A stretch of DNA of 64,000 nt from Kappaphycus alvarezii (GCA_002205965.3 NADL03000120.1:62001-126000), one strand, 5' to 3'. Shown: positions 43,208-54,694, counted from the stretch's first letter. Notes: generated from the letters alone by a model not told the origin. Translations and numbers: made by a program.

Positions 43208-43920
43208 TTAGCTTTCTCTATCAATCCATTGCTCAATTGGATGACTAATGCGATTATCTCGGATGATGCGGTGTAGAATTGCGTCACTTTTGAATTTCGT
43301 TAGAGCGTCAGCAGGGTTGAACTCAGAGCGAATAAAGTTGATGTTCTGGAGTTCTTTCGACTTGTAAGAATTCTTAACAGTAGCAATATCTATCATGAGA
43401 CGTTTCTCACTAGTCGTAGTTGCCCTAGTAATGAAATTGAAAAGAGACAAGCTATCCGTAAACATGGTGATAGGAACAGGTCTTAATAACATTTTCTGTA
43501 AGTCATTTTTTCAATGCGTAGGACATATCGAATGCATCAGCTAATGCCATAACTTCACTGCCAAGTACGGACCTCGTGACACGTTTCGATTTGTGAGATG
43601 ACCAGTAAAGCGGTTGACACTTGTCAGTTTCATCTACCAAGAAAATAATGTATCCAAGCTGTGATGATCCGTCGATATTTGTAGCAAATGATGCATCGGA
43701 GTAAACACGCAAGTAGAGTGATTTCAAATCAAGCTTCGGAAACTTCAGTCGCATAGAGGTGTCATTTCTGACGACCTTTAAGGCTAGATTGATCCTTTTG
43801 ATATGGTTCTGCGGATCTCTTTTGAATACGTCTTCCGTAAGTTGAGCGGCTTGGGCGACCCGAAATGAAATGTCAGGCCTCGTGTACGCTATCCAAGCCA
43901 GTTTAGCCTTCTGTGATTTA
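43208..43920 (-). pseudogene. Element B RNase H
   Basis: Pieces in three frames: RPDISFRVAQAAQL (about 43870), LRVYSDASFATN with SQLGYIIFLVD, SSHKSKRVTRSVLGSEVMAL (the RNase H core with catalytic Asp and Glu), then MFTDSLSLFNFI and FNPADALTKF, ending at 43208. A 1-base slip in an A-run near 43503 and another change near 43930 separate the frames. Confidence 0.75.
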
Positions 43921-44770
43921 TACGAACTAAAAAGGCATCAGTGGGAAGTAATTTGAGCCTCTGTATGTAGTTGGATTGATGCACTTCGAAGCCAAATTGT
44001 TTTCTTTCGATTTGCGCTCCAGAGAACTGGATGTTATCGTACTCCCTACGTTTACACTTGAAACGATTTTCGGTTTTCCTTGAGAACTTTTCAAAGTGCT
44101 CATTTCCAGCTTGAAGTAAATCGTCGACATAGGTTACACAAAGGCCAGAAAGCTTCTTATCAATTACCTTAAAGAAGAATGATCCGTCATTAGTTGTAGA
44201 TTCCATTCCAAGATCGGATCTTAAATGTTCGTAAATTGTTCTTCCCCAGTAATCACCACTGTCAGGGAGTCCGTAGAGGGCTTAAGAAGCTTAAGCATTG
44301 CATCAGGACCAAGCTCAAACTCCTTTGTCGGTTTTACATAGATGTCTCTAAGGAGTTTCTCGGCGCTTTGCAGATATGCTTGTGTAACATCCGTTGAGAA
44401 GAGTTTGAAGCCGAAGATAGATGCAAGTCCAACTAGTATTCTGATCGAATGTTGACGAGCAGTGCTAGTGTCATGGACAAGAAATTCTTTCATTTTATCC
44501 CTATGACCTTGTACGACGAATCTAGCTTTCCACACTTCACGATTTGTACCAGAATCTTTGATGGCGAGTACAAACCTTCCACCTAGAACATTTGCGTTAG
44601 ATGGTACTTCATCCTTGCATACTACTTTCCATGTGCCACGTTCAATCAGTCCCATGATTTCCTTTCGTTTCGCTGGACCGAACTCAGCTGTGCGTGGATC
44701 TTTGGGATGAATAATTTCTGTAAGATGAGTAGAGAAGAGGGGACTAGGGGGGTTGTTTTGAGAACGGAAT
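43889..44770 (-). pseudogene. Element B reverse transcriptase
   Basis: The RT begins in the integrase frame (GRFVLAIKDSGT, WKARFVVQGHRDK, FSTDVTQAYLQS). A 1-base change near 44280 moves it to PLYGLPDSGDYWGRT, and it continues to the intact catalytic box VTYVDDLLQAG (about 44110). Copia-type spacing is preserved. Frameshifts are the only visible damage. Confidence 0.8.
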
Positions 44771-46060
44771 GGTTTCAACATAGTTTGATAGAATTCAGAG
44801 GGGGTGGAGAATTCCGAAGGGTCGACGACTTCTTTCCTAATTTCGCGAAAGTACGGTTTCGCTTGTTGTGTGTTGAAACGTTGAATCGGTGAATTTCCCC
44901 TTTGAACATGAACAATTTTGTCATGGAAATCGATAACTGTATAAGGGCCTATCCATTCCTTCTCTTTCTCTCTGAAGATGAGAACTTCGTCACCTGGATA
45001 GTAAACTCTGTCCGAAGCAGAAGGGACATTACTACTTAACGCAGTTGTAATGCGTCTTTCTGCAATGATAGTGTTCATTTCCATCATGGCATCGGCAATA
45101 ATTTTCATGCGTTCACTTTGCTGGGGTAGTTTTGAGTTTAAAACTGGGAACCTCGGTTGGATTCCAAATACCAGAAATGAAGGGACTAAACCATTTTCTC
45201 CAATGGTGTCATTCATGTTTCTGTTAGCAATCTCGAGGAGAAGCTCCTTTCTGATGTGGGGGTACATTCGATGAACCTTTCGAAAGATACGGCGTAGCGG
45301 AGCATGAAGTCGTTCCCCTATACCGAGAGAGTTATGGGCTTCAACACCAGAAATTCTAAGTTTGATTCCACATCCATTCAAGATGTCTTTCCATCGGGGA
45401 GAGTTAAATACTGATCCTGCGTCGGTCCGAATCTGATTAGGGTATCCAGAGTACTTTAGACACCAGGCCTCAAGAAAAGCAAGCCAGATTCCTTCAACAC
45501 TCTGATTGTATCCTGAGCTCGGGTCTAAGAAAACGGCGCTTGAAAAATGAGTGGCTGTATCGATAACATGGAGGACTGGTTGATTGTTGATAAACATTAA
45601 ATCTAGAGATAGTTCGTCACCAAAAACCAGTTCATCTGTATCTTGCATGGATACCTTGAAGCGAATGGGAGTAGGACCCAGACGTTGACATGTATCGCAA
45701 TGTCGCGAAATTTTTTCGAGGATTTGTTTCGTATTAGCATCACACTCTTCCGGTCGGGCCTTTTTGAGAAGATTCAATAATTTTTCAGTGGAAGGGTGAT
45801 GGAAACCTCGATGGAGTTTAGTCAGCTCGCTATGGGTAAAGTTGATGACACTTTGGTTCCATAGAAGGTAAGCATGACCATTTTTGCGAACAACAGGCAT
45901 CTTCCATTGCAGGACTGGATTACACATAGTGTTTTCCACGTTGTTGAAATAAACCTGTATCCTGTCAAGTGTGTCAAGTCCAAGCAAGAATGGTATATCT
46001 GAATTGACGACATCAACCTGAAAGATATAGGAGATGTGGGCAGAGGGATCAGAATACCAA
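44771..46060 (-). pseudogene. Element B integrase
   Basis: Part of a 588-codon frame (44221-45987) that starts inside the end of the protease (LLGLDTLDR). It contains the HHCC zinc domain (KLHRGFHH...HCDTCQ) and a full D,D-35-E catalytic core: Asp in LSLDLMF, Asp in RTDAGSVF and Glu in LGIGERLH, 35 residues after the second Asp. It is the best preserved part of the element. It inserts copia cDNA into the genome. Confidence 0.85.
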
Positions 46061-46403
46061 TCGAGCCGATAGCACGCTGAACGTGTTGTCCAAACCTGTA
46101 TAGGTTTCTGCTTTTTTTCATCTTGAATTTATTACCCATGAATCTACAATACGCACGGGCTTGCTGAAGACCAATGACTGTTCTTTGAGCACCAGAGTCA
46201 ATGCATGCCCCTTGCCATTCCGTTTGCCCTTTCAGGCTCAGTTTTCTGTGGAAGGCAACCGTTTCTGCATCAGTCAAGAAAACATCATGGGGAAGTATGT
46301 GTTTTTGATTGAATTGGATACGTCGACTGAAGTTAGAACTTATATCGACTCTAGATGGAGTCCTACTTTTCTGGAGAGCAGTACCGAATGAGAAATCTTT
46401 CAT
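45988..46403 (-). pseudogene. Element B aspartic protease
   Basis: The active-site box is ACIDSGAQRTVIG, with intact D-S-G-A. The frame shifts near 46000-46060, so the C-terminal half (DIPFLLGLDTLDR) lies in the integrase frame. The protease would process the Gag-Pol polyprotein. Confidence 0.75.
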
Positions 46404-46426
46404 ACGGGAGGGTGATTTACTGTTCC

Positions 46427-47950
46427 TTAAAGAAAATTTTCAGGACCAAAATCTACATCAAAGCTCTCTGTATAGGATCCCATGATGTCATTGTGAAAAT
46501 TTTCAGCCGTAACTGGGATTTCTTGCTCTTTAGGGACATTATTTCCTTCATCTTCATTGTAGCAGTCAATTTTCTCCTCAGTGTCGTTGAACGGATCTTC
46601 TGCGTCCTCATTATCACTAAACATGGCATCTTCGACTTGTTGACATAGTTCGAAGAGGATTTGCCGAGCACGACCTGGATTTCTGCATAACGCATTGCTG
46701 ACATTATTCATGACATTCCGAGGCATAGGGCATTCTCGAATGAAATGATTTTTGTCTCCACAATTGTTACACCGGCGAACATTTCCGAAGCGGTCAAGAC
46801 CATTTTTGCCGGGTGTATCCTTACGATAGCCATTGGAACGATTGGATTGTTCTTGACGGCGTAGATATGACGCGGGAGCAGACGAACGCGATCCTGGTTT
46901 ACGGGGCTTACCATATGTTCCGTGGTTGAAGTAGAGACCAGGAATATTCGGGATTGTCGGAGGTGCGTTCGGTCTCAATGAGGGTTCCGAACGACCAGGA
47001 GCTTTGGAATCTCTCTGGTTTCCTTCAATCTCTTCTTGATTTATCAACCAACTTGAATCAAGAGAAGTGTACAGCTGTTGAAAATTCCACTGGGGTTTTG
47101 CCGATAGAGCATTTGCGATTGATGTTTTAGCCCAGGGCGCACCAATGACAGCCTTATAGAGGTACTCGACTTTGTCTTCCTCAGACCTGTGCTGCGGGGG
47201 ACCTTGCGGAGCAAATTTGGTGATTGTCTCCCTTAGTTCTTCCAATGCCTCAGGCACAGTACAACGCTTGCTTTCGATTACAGCGGAAAGTCTTAAGCTT
47301 TGAAGGTGTTTACGAATTCTATTCTGACGGGTAGAACTATTGTATTCTTCCCTCATAATAGCTACCGCTTCCGAAAACATTTCACAGCGCCCAGAGATAT
47401 GCTCACGGTAGAACCGTTTCGCTTCACCTTCGAAAACGTTATGGAAGTATTGCAACTTCTTATCGTTAGGGAGTTCATAATCCGTGGTGGCATCGAGGTA
47501 GTTGGATATGTATTCGTTGATATCCTCACCAAGTTTACCTGTAAACTTTTCCGCGTATTTGAAACGAGTTGCAAGGTTGTGAGCAACCCTCGAATCGTCA
47601 GCATAGCGAGATTTCTCAATAACTTGAGAGGTTGAATGGACTTCATTATGTCTTTTCGCACTAGCGAGTACGGCATATGCTTTTCTTATCCTGTTCCGAC
47701 CGATAAAGCATTGATGGGATTCCCCAAGAAATACGCGAATTTTCTGGATGCTGAGTGTACTCCAGCCCTTGTAGTTGCAAGTAGTCGCGGAGAAGCCTGA
47801 ACAGTACCGCAGGGCCAGAAAGAAATTCTGTGTTGTAAAGGATTTCCACGGGGAGATCTTCGCGAAGGCCAATTATCGCATCTTCATGCGAAGGTTGCGG
47901 GTCGGCATTTATGTAAAGAGAAAGAGCAGCTTTAACGTTGCAATGTGATG
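46427..47950 (-). pseudogene. Element B Gag
   Basis: The main frame encodes the capsid-like helical region (FTGKLGEDINEYISNYLDA) and a perfect CCHC zinc knuckle (CNNCGDKNHFIREC, near 46760). An acidic tail follows. The frame opens at a TTG, not an ATG. The real N-terminal part is one frame over (KAALSLYINADPQPSHEDAI..., 47661-47945) and joins near 47700 by a frameshift. Gag packages the element's RNA. Confidence 0.75.
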
Positions 47951-48082
47951 GGAAATTGGTTTATATGCGTTAGGCATTTCTGGATATACTCCAGAGTGAC
48001 CATCTTGAGGTGTCCCTTTTCAACGGTTCCTGATGATAGAGGAATTTAGTCTTTAGGGTGTATTAGGGGGGGTTGGAACTAT

Positions 48083-48785
48083 TTAAAGAAGTCCTAGGCG
48101 GAGTCGTTCGTTCTTGACGTGCTTCTTGGTGAGAATATGACGATCGGCGTCAGGCTTGTTGTGGATGGTGATATTGCACAACTCGCAGTGGAAACCCCTC
48201 GGGTTTTCGAGTTTCCAGACCTTGTAAATGTGGTCCTTACCTTTCTTGTGGACGTTGAGCTGCAGGTGAGATGAAAAATTGCGGTCGCAAGTCTCGCAAT
48301 GGGCTTGACGTGTCTTGCCCTTCTTTTTCTTCCTGATGCGGTCGTTCGCTACGCGGAAGATGTGGTGCGAAAGCCCTTCTTCTATCGGCCTCAGCTGACG
48401 AGAGCTAGAAGCACGGGCGCGCGGAGCTTCAGGCGTCGCGGTAGGGACTGGGAGCCTTGGAATTCGAGACGGTGGGTGTGGAGGAGGAGGAGGATAGGCA
48501 GCGGTAGAAGGCGGTGCGGGAGGAGGCGGAGTACGAGAAGAGGAAGCCGCGGTGACAGGTCTTCCGGGAGGGAGGGGAGCGGTGTCTAAATTTACTACCG
48601 GCGTTGCCGGCGCGGAGAGGATATAGTCACCGGGCGTTGACGTAGGGGAGAAAGAACGTTCTCCCGGTACTTCCTCCGCGGCGCTCACTGCCTCGTGATC
48701 GATGAGGGCAGGGGCCACGTTCCGTTCCTCGTCAGAGTCAAGCTCTGAACCGAAGACGTCCTCCAGGTGTTCACGTAGCGTAGAC
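48083..48785 (-). CDS. Protein with two U1/matrin-type C2H2 zinc fingers, between 5' LTR and gag of element B
   Basis: The 239-codon frame has an acidic N-terminus, a long Pro/Ala/Ser-rich linker, a basic run (RKKKKGK, about residue 158) and two fingers of the C-x2-C-x12-H-x5-H type (C169, C172, H185, H191 and C206, C209, H222, H228). Such fingers, as in U1-C, matrin and JAZ proteins, often bind RNA or double-stranded RNA. No ATG lies in the frame and it opens at a GTG; either the start exon is spliced on from upstream (an acceptor-like TTTCTACATAG ends near 48787) or the 5' end is lost. No stop interrupts it. It could be an extra element ORF, a captured host gene, or a host gene that the repeats happen to flank. 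Confidence 0.5.
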
Positions 48786-48799
48786 ACTATGTAGAAACC

Positions 48800-49353
48800 C
48801 ACTGGTCAGTATGTTAGATACCTTTTGTTTACCTGCAATAAAGCTAAGGTTAACTTACTAGTTATAAGATACCCTGCAGTGATACCTAGAACAGCTAGGT
48901 GACCAAAGCAAGCTAGAGCTTAAAACAAAAAGGCACAAACGGTTAAAGAAATGTAGCAACAGCTTCCAAGAACAAAGTAGCCAACCACAACCAGCGAGCC
49001 AAGTAGATTCCCAACCAGTACCAAGAGCGCGTAGAACCACAGCCAGACCACAACCAGGCACAGCGTAGGAGTAGACAGACCCAAGCGAATGCGACAGCAC
49101 CAGACCAGAACAGAGACCAAGCTGCAAATACCAAGACCAAAAGCGAAAGCGAAACCAGAACCGATACCAGCACCAAGACAAAAAAAGGCTAGAATAGTTA
49201 CCACTGACCAACCGTACCACCAAACAACAGAGACAACACTGACCAACCGTACTACCAAACAACAGAGAAGAAGCAAGAGTTTCCAAAGCAGCAGTGGGAG
49301 GGCAATAGGATTCAAGTCAGCAGAGCGGGGAGGGCGAAAGTTAAATTCCGGAA
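48800..49353. repeat. Element B leader: A+C-rich repetitive tract
   Basis: Short reiterated units (ACCAAGACC, CAGACCACAACCAG, AAGCGAAAGCGAAACC). A 33-36 bp unit, CTGACCAACCGTACYACCAA, is repeated twice at about 49204-49270. Open frames on either strand are low-complexity. No gene. Confidence 0.6.
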
Positions 49354-49913
49354 TGTTGTTTCGCCCCGCTGTTGAGCGGGGGGGGGGCGCGAATGTGCGT
49401 CCCTTTAAGCGCTACTCTGGCGCCTTAGTTGAGGGGGACACTTACGGTGTTCCCGCGGGTATTTTCGGTCAGCTTACTGCTGAGGGTGAGGAGCGTGGTT
49501 CGGGTGTTTGATGTTGTTTGATAATGTTGTTGGTGATGGTGTGCGGGATGCAACACCATCACTCTCTTTATACTGTAGATTACCCTGCCTGAGGTGCCCA
49601 GGTCAGGAGTATACTGTAGACTAGCTGACACTATACTGTAGACTAGCTGACAAAATACAGTACAGTTGCATAGCCTAACTGACAGTATAAAGCACAGTAA
49701 ATTAATCTAAAATATATCAATTCTATTTATCATACGTAATGAATTGGAACTACTGTCGGTTGGCATTGTCCGGCTGACAAAAACATCTTCTAATTCTAAC
49801 AGTAGCAGTACACCGGATTCGTTAATTTACAGTGCAGAACTGTACATTGTACAGTTCTGTGCATCACAAACCCAAGGAAGACGTAATTCTCATCCATTAA
49901 CGTAGCACGAATG
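49354..49913 (-). repeat. 5' LTR candidate of element B
   Basis: Pairs with 42583-43139 (about 99%). It contains the same CCCCGCT-GTTG-AGCGGGG hairpin. Its outer end lacks about 35 bases present next to the left copy. Confidence 0.8.
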
Positions 49914-51540
49914 AACGATAATTGCCCCTGATGGAGCGCAAGAGCCGGCGTACATGCGTAGCAGTGCGTGACCTCCCAAGCTGCTCGATAACGATGTGTG
50001 TTGATATTAACGCCTTCCGTGATGATGCTATCCATAGCATCATTCCAGAGAGCGCCCCATTGGGAGCCCGTATGTGCCCGCCGCAGGCGTTCACGGAGCG
50101 CGGTACGTTGCCAATTTTCGTGATGCCAGCCTCTCTTACCACAGAGGCTGCGGCGCATGGCTTCGGTGGTAACATATAAAGGTGCAGGCAAGAGCGATAA
50201 GTATCCTCGGCACTGCGCGCGTTTGCAGCAGCTTTGACCAGCTTAATGGAGAGAAGGGCGAACTGGTCGAGGCATCCAAAGGGTATGTCTTGAAAAATGT
50301 CTGCTTCGCGGTATGGGGTGCGAAGGATATCTTAAACTCTTGTCAAGGGACAGGAGGAGGAGGGTTGATAGGGAGTGCGAGGCAGTTCTTCCGGGCTCGG
50401 GCGAAATGAAACAGACGAGGGAGGTGGCAAAGCGGAGCTCTTGACATCAGGGCGGAGGCGGCGCTGTCCACGGCCTGCGTCGGTGGACGCGGAGCGGCGG
50501 CGCAGCCGGGGGGGCATTATAGCATCAGGTGGGACTGCTGGATCAGCCATCGGGGCTGTGTGACGAGATAGCGAAAACATCATGAGGGTGTTGCGTGGAT
50601 CCCTTTTCTCTGTAGAGTGCGCGACGCGCTCGGGGCAACGGCGCTTGATCGCCCTTGGCGGGGAACGCGGGTACTGACCCGGGGGCGTGGTAGGGGGCCG
50701 TCTGTCCGTCATTATATCGGTGGGGTAGTCGTGGGGTTGCGAGCCTCGGCTCACTTGATTCCCTTGGTGTGGGAAGCATGATTGCCGGCAGGGGCAACGA
50801 GCGAGGCAGGGGCGCCACGACTTGTATGGACATTGACTTCCGCGGTGGGAGTCGTGGCAGTGGCGGGAGGGGCACCTTCAGCGGCCGAGGCACTGGTAAC
50901 AGGGGAGGAAGGCGGGGCCTGTTGGGCTCGGGAGACGTTGCGGAGAGCTACGTGGGCGGGGGGCTTGCTGTGGTTTGTTGATCAGGCAAGCTTGGACCAG
51001 TCGGCGAGATTCGGCAATGTCGCGGGCGTGATGTAGCAAGGCGATCGCGAAAGTGTTTCGGACATAGGATGGCCATGTTTGGAGGCGGTGAGCCTCTCGG
51101 CGGAACCGGGTGACGACGCAGCGAAGGCGTCCAGTGTGGCGCCCTTACTGGAGGTCTCTTGGGTAGTCATTTGGAGATCTGGAAGTTAAGCTTGAGGTGA
51201 GCAAAGGTATTGATCACTTGCTCGCGGGCAGCAGCGGGGAAGTACAGGTACGCCCACTTGTCCACATCGGACACCAGGCCGTGCGGCGTGAGTTGAGTAA
51301 CCTCACGGAGGCTGCGCAACTCGCTGACACCCCCCCTAGCCCCCGCTCTGCAGCGCCTCCCCCGCCCAACAGGCCCCGCCTTCCCCCCGTGCCAGCGGTG
51401 TCTCGGCAGCCGAAAGGCCCCCCCGCCTGCCACAACCGCCACTCTCGCCAGAGAAATCAATGTGCCTCCGGTTCCTGGTGCCCCTGCCTCGCCCGTTGTT
51501 CCTACTTTTTCAGTGTACACTAGCTGACCGACTATAGCTA
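49914..51540. other. GC-rich region with imperfect inverted repeats, no confirmed gene
   Basis: Both strands are widely open because of high GC. 50850-50940 is complementary to about 51355-51450 (CCCAACAGGCCCCGCCTTCC shared), forming an imperfect hairpin of about 90-bp arms with a 0.4-kb loop. Products are Gly/Arg/Ser or Pro/Arg low-complexity. The minus frame 49897-50191 (KRGWHHENWQRTALRERLRRAHTGSQWG) is more protein-like but unplaced; it runs into the element B repeat. Confidence 0.45.
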
Positions 51541-53074
51541 TAAGACTAAAAGTTAAGGTCTAACTGGATGGTCACCGTCCATCACGTGCAGTGGAGCCCG
51601 AAATATGATGGCCATCTCTGCCGACGACCATATGATGGCACTAACACGCTGATATAAGCGCGTGCGGATAATTAATAGAGAAACGTGGCGCTTGCTAGCT
51701 ACCCTCTTGATGAAGCCTTGAAGGAACACGACAGTATCGGGGCGTGCCGCACCCAGGGAGTCAAAGCAATTGGCTGGAAGCGGAATCCGTGGTCACGATT
51801 AGCGCAAGAAGGGTCTAGGGAGGGCGTGACCAATTGCCTGGACAGCTCGTGGTCTAACTTCTGAACCTTGCGTCGGTATCCTTGAGCAGCAGCGCCGCCG
51901 GCGACCCGCGTCGCAGCTGTAGCGGCGAAGCAAACCCAAACTATACAGAAGCACTCGTAACCAAAGCGCGAGCAGAAGCTCAAGAAATGACAGAAGCATT
52001 AGTCTAAAAGGCTCAAGGACTCCATCATGCATGAGCTAACCCGCGAACAATGTCGCCTTTATGAGTTCAAAGCCTATTTACTCGCACTGGGTTTTTTTTG
52101 GCTTACGCAGGTCCGCAACCCACATCGGGCCCCGCTCCACCGTGCTCAGCGGATTTCGCTACCACCGACGTTTTATCGACCGCGCTGCGAACAAATATCA
52201 CGTCTCTCCCACCATCTTCTGCACAAGCCTATATCAACGCTTAAGCTGCATCATGTGGTCGTCGATAGCGACGGCCATCATCTCGCACGCACCACTGGAC
52301 GTGACCGATGTGGATCATCCGATTAGATCTTAATCTTAGTAGGCGGTCGGGCAGTGCACACTCGAAATGACAGAGTAAAAATGTTATTATTTATCAAATA
52401 AACCTTTGACCCATTACAAATGGTGTCTGTACAGCGCTTAATCAAGCTTATTATGCTGTACCTTCTGATCATTGCATAGTTGTACCATACCTTGTTGAGT
52501 CGGCTGGTCTGAGAGAAAGTGAGACCTTTCGTTTCATTGATTTTAGAGAGGGATCAAGCCATGAGCCCCATTTTGAAGTTAGGTGGTAGGGTAGTGTGCA
52601 CTTTTCGATGATTTAGCGTGACCGCAGTGTACTGAAGAACCCAAGGCGAGACATGTGTCTTGAGATACCGAAACTCAGAGAGGATGTGCTTCCCTCGACT
52701 GTCCTGTAAAATTGCTAAGGTCATGAAGAGCCTGAAGTCCGCATGACCCAATCTACGCATATCGATGGCGATAGGTAGAGGGTCAAATTTACCGGCACGA
52801 CACGGTAACGCATAGTATTCCGTTTTCTGGTTTTAACGTGTTTCTCCCGCGCTGAACAAGTAAGCTACCACAGTACCTAAGCTCCCTGCCTGCAGACCTC
52901 GACCCTGCACGTTGCACGTCCATAACCATAGCCCAAGTAAACTTTCACACTGGCTGCAATATTTCGAAATTCGGTTCTGCGCCACGATAACAGATGAAGC
53001 AAGATGTACAGAACTCACGCTAGCAAGAAGCCTCCGTGGAACCTCCTGGAATAACCAGGTTACACGCTTGATCC
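51541..53074. other. No gene recognised
   Basis: The plus frame 52061-52333 is weakly protein-like (GFRYHRRFIDRAANKYHVSP) with no domain I can name. The rest is spacer. Confidence 0.35.
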
Positions 53075-53854
53075 TCACTCAAGACCATTTTGCATAGTGG
53101 CGGCTCTTCTGTTGCGATTCCTTATCTGTGAGCTAAGTAAAACACCTCCCATTTCGTCTAAAACCTGAGAAAGACTCTTCATTTGAAACATTTCATCGCT
53201 GAGTTGCAAGTCCTTCAAAGGATCGCCCAGGTCCCATTCGTCGTCATCGTCCTCACCGTTTTCATTGTCACTGTCCTCGCCCACTTCTGTGAGATCATCA
53301 CCACTCGGCAAACTACCAGTTTCCTGTAGCGGTTCGCCTATTTCAACAGGGCGACAATACCTGGCCACAGCAGGTGTACGACGCATGACCTCATCCATAT
53401 CTTTCCTTCTCCTTTCCTCAAGCTTGGCCTCCCTCTCAACTCTCCACTTGTGTACTGTATCAATTGCTTTAGCATGCTCGTCCCATTCCTTACAATTTGA
53501 CGCCAGCACGTCACAGACGTAACAGTAACAACGAGGACAGTAGCGCAACTTTTTCGTATGACGTTGACGCTTGAAAGGCTCAATCACGCACTGAAAACGA
53601 AAGTGAGGGTAATCCACAAGGGCGACGACACCAACTCGACTGCCGACACATTCGACGTCTGAGGAGGATGGGTTCGAGGTCTGTTGTTGAGTTAGATTGT
53701 TCGTGGCAGCAGTGCGCTTGACGTGTGAGACAATCCTCAATTCAGAATCGGAGGAGTCAAGACTGGGTGGGGAGGATTGATTTAAGACGGCAGCCGATGA
53801 AGGGAAGGGCACCGGAACGTCCGAGTCAGAAATGAGATCGATAACTTCATCCAT
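53075..53854 (-). CDS. RIN13-like Cys-cluster protein with SUMO-interacting-type motif
   Basis: A single uninterrupted frame of 259 codons runs from ATG 53854. Residues 2-10 (DEVIDLISDSD) match the SUMO-interacting motif consensus: a hydrophobic V-I-D-L core followed by acidic/Ser residues. Residues 106-127 (YCPRCYCYVCDVLASNCKEWDEH) match the Cys cluster of the plant RPM1-interacting protein 13 family, with C106, C109, C111, C114, C121 and H127. The cluster is followed by a charged helix (EREAKLEERRRKDMDE) and an acidic C-terminal half (DSDNENGEDDDDEW). A nuclear protein acting with sumoylated partners is an inference; the family's biochemistry is not well known. A TATA-like ATATAAGC lies only about 12 bases before the ATG, too close to serve it normally. 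It looks like an intact host gene. Confidence 0.65.
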   Translation of the reverse strand: MDEVIDLISDSDVPVPFPSSAAVLNQSSPPSLDSSDSELRIVSHVKRTAATNNLTQQQTSNPSSSDVECVGSRVGVVALVDYPHFRFQCVIEPFKRQRHTKKLRYCPRCYCYVCDVLASNCKEWDEHAKAIDTVHKWRVEREAKLEERRRKDMDEVMRRTPAVARYCRPVEIGEPLQETGSLPSGDDLTEVGEDSDNENGEDDDDEWDLGDPLKDLQLSDEMFQMKSLSQVLDEMGGVLLSSQIRNRNRRAATMQNGLE

Positions 53855-54250
53855 GAGTAATGCTTATATGGTTCGCACCCGTGAAGAGAGGTTTGCTGTT
53901 GGTGCGGGCTTGATTCTGGCAGATGTACGGGTAACGGAAGGATACGATCACGGCATCGGAAGCGGCCGAAGAGCAAAACCAAATGGGTCGAACAAAAGCT
54001 ATACACCGCGGCGTATTGAGACTCGAATGATAACTGCAATGTCAGATTCGCGGATCACTGCAAGCGGAGGGCTTCAGGCAGACGACACACACACTTTTCA
54101 GCAAAACTGTATCCACGCAGCACAGGCCCACTCGAGCTGCGCGGAGAAAGTTGATCTGTACTGCGTAAACGTGGAAATTAATTCAATTTAGATTCTGCCC
54201 TTTTTTGTGGAAGCCATCGGTAACACAAGCTTTTGCTTTTTCCCGTTCAC
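53855..54250. other. Upstream region of the RIN13-like gene
   Basis: No convincing gene. Frames on the plus strand are short. Confidence 0.35.
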
Positions 54251-54254
54251 CAGT

Positions 54255-54375
54255 ACAATACTGTACGGTACAGTACAGCACATACTGTACAGTACGAATT
54301 GTGCACTGTTCAGTAATGTCACTCATTCCTCTACTGTACTGTACTGCACAGTGCACCACTGTACATCACAGCACT
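54255..54375. repeat. Dense GTAC/CTGTAC palindrome cluster
   Basis: TACTGTACGGTACAGTACAG, TACTGTACAGTAC, CTACTGTACTGTACTGCACAGTGCA and CACTGTACATC follow one another within about 110 bp and can pair in many ways. Isolated short runs of the same kind occur at 29930, 42487, 42570 and 43060. Confidence 0.75.
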
Positions 54376-54453
54376 ACAACTGTAATGCTTGTTAAAGATC
54401 TTTTTATTTTTTTCCCAGGGGGGCTACGCGGAACCACCCTTTTTTGTTCCTTG

Positions 54454-54694
54454 TGCCAGGAATCGTTTCTGTGCTTCTGCATGGGGCTAGACGCTGGAGA
54501 ATAATGGCCCATAAGGGGCTCAGAAGGGTCCGGCTGAGGGGACCAGTATTTATTTACAGTACGACAATAGTCGTGGGTGGAGCTGTAAGGAGCAAGGAAC
54601 GCGCAGGGTCCGACGACACTGGATAGTCAGAATAACAGGAGGAGAGTGAAGCCGCCATGGGTCACCAGAGCAGCGGAGACACTGATCATCGTCA
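54454..54694 (+). repeat. 5' LTR of element C
   Basis: Shares GCTAGACGCTGGAGAATAAT, ACCAGTATTTA, GAGCTGTAAGGAG and GATCATCGTCA blocks with 63750-63981. Confidence 0.7.

Larger units (their letters stand above)
42583..49913 (-). mobile_element. Element B: copia-like LTR retrotransposon with an extra ORF
   Basis: Direct repeats of about 555 bp (42583-43139 and 49354-49913) are about 99% identical: five substitutions and one short indel by eye. Inside, on the minus strand, are Gag, protease, integrase, RT and RNase H in copia order. A purine tract (AAAGAGGGTGG, minus strand) lies next to the 3' repeat. I did not find a convincing primer-binding site or target duplication. The left repeat carries about 35 extra bases at its inner edge that duplicate an internal segment, so the exact LTR ends are uncertain. 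Between the 5' repeat and gag lie about 0.5 kb of repetitive leader and a 239-codon zinc-finger ORF. Confidence 0.75.

Noticed and set aside
49089-49511. A 140-codon plus-strand gene entering the element B repeat
   Set aside because: Most of it is low-complexity translated from the A+C-rich leader, and it is antisense to the element. It starts without a family match.
50332-51523. Several long Gly/Arg- or Pro-rich ORFs on both strands
   Set aside because: Overlapping open frames on both strands are expected from the high GC content and inverted repeats; no domain supports any of them.
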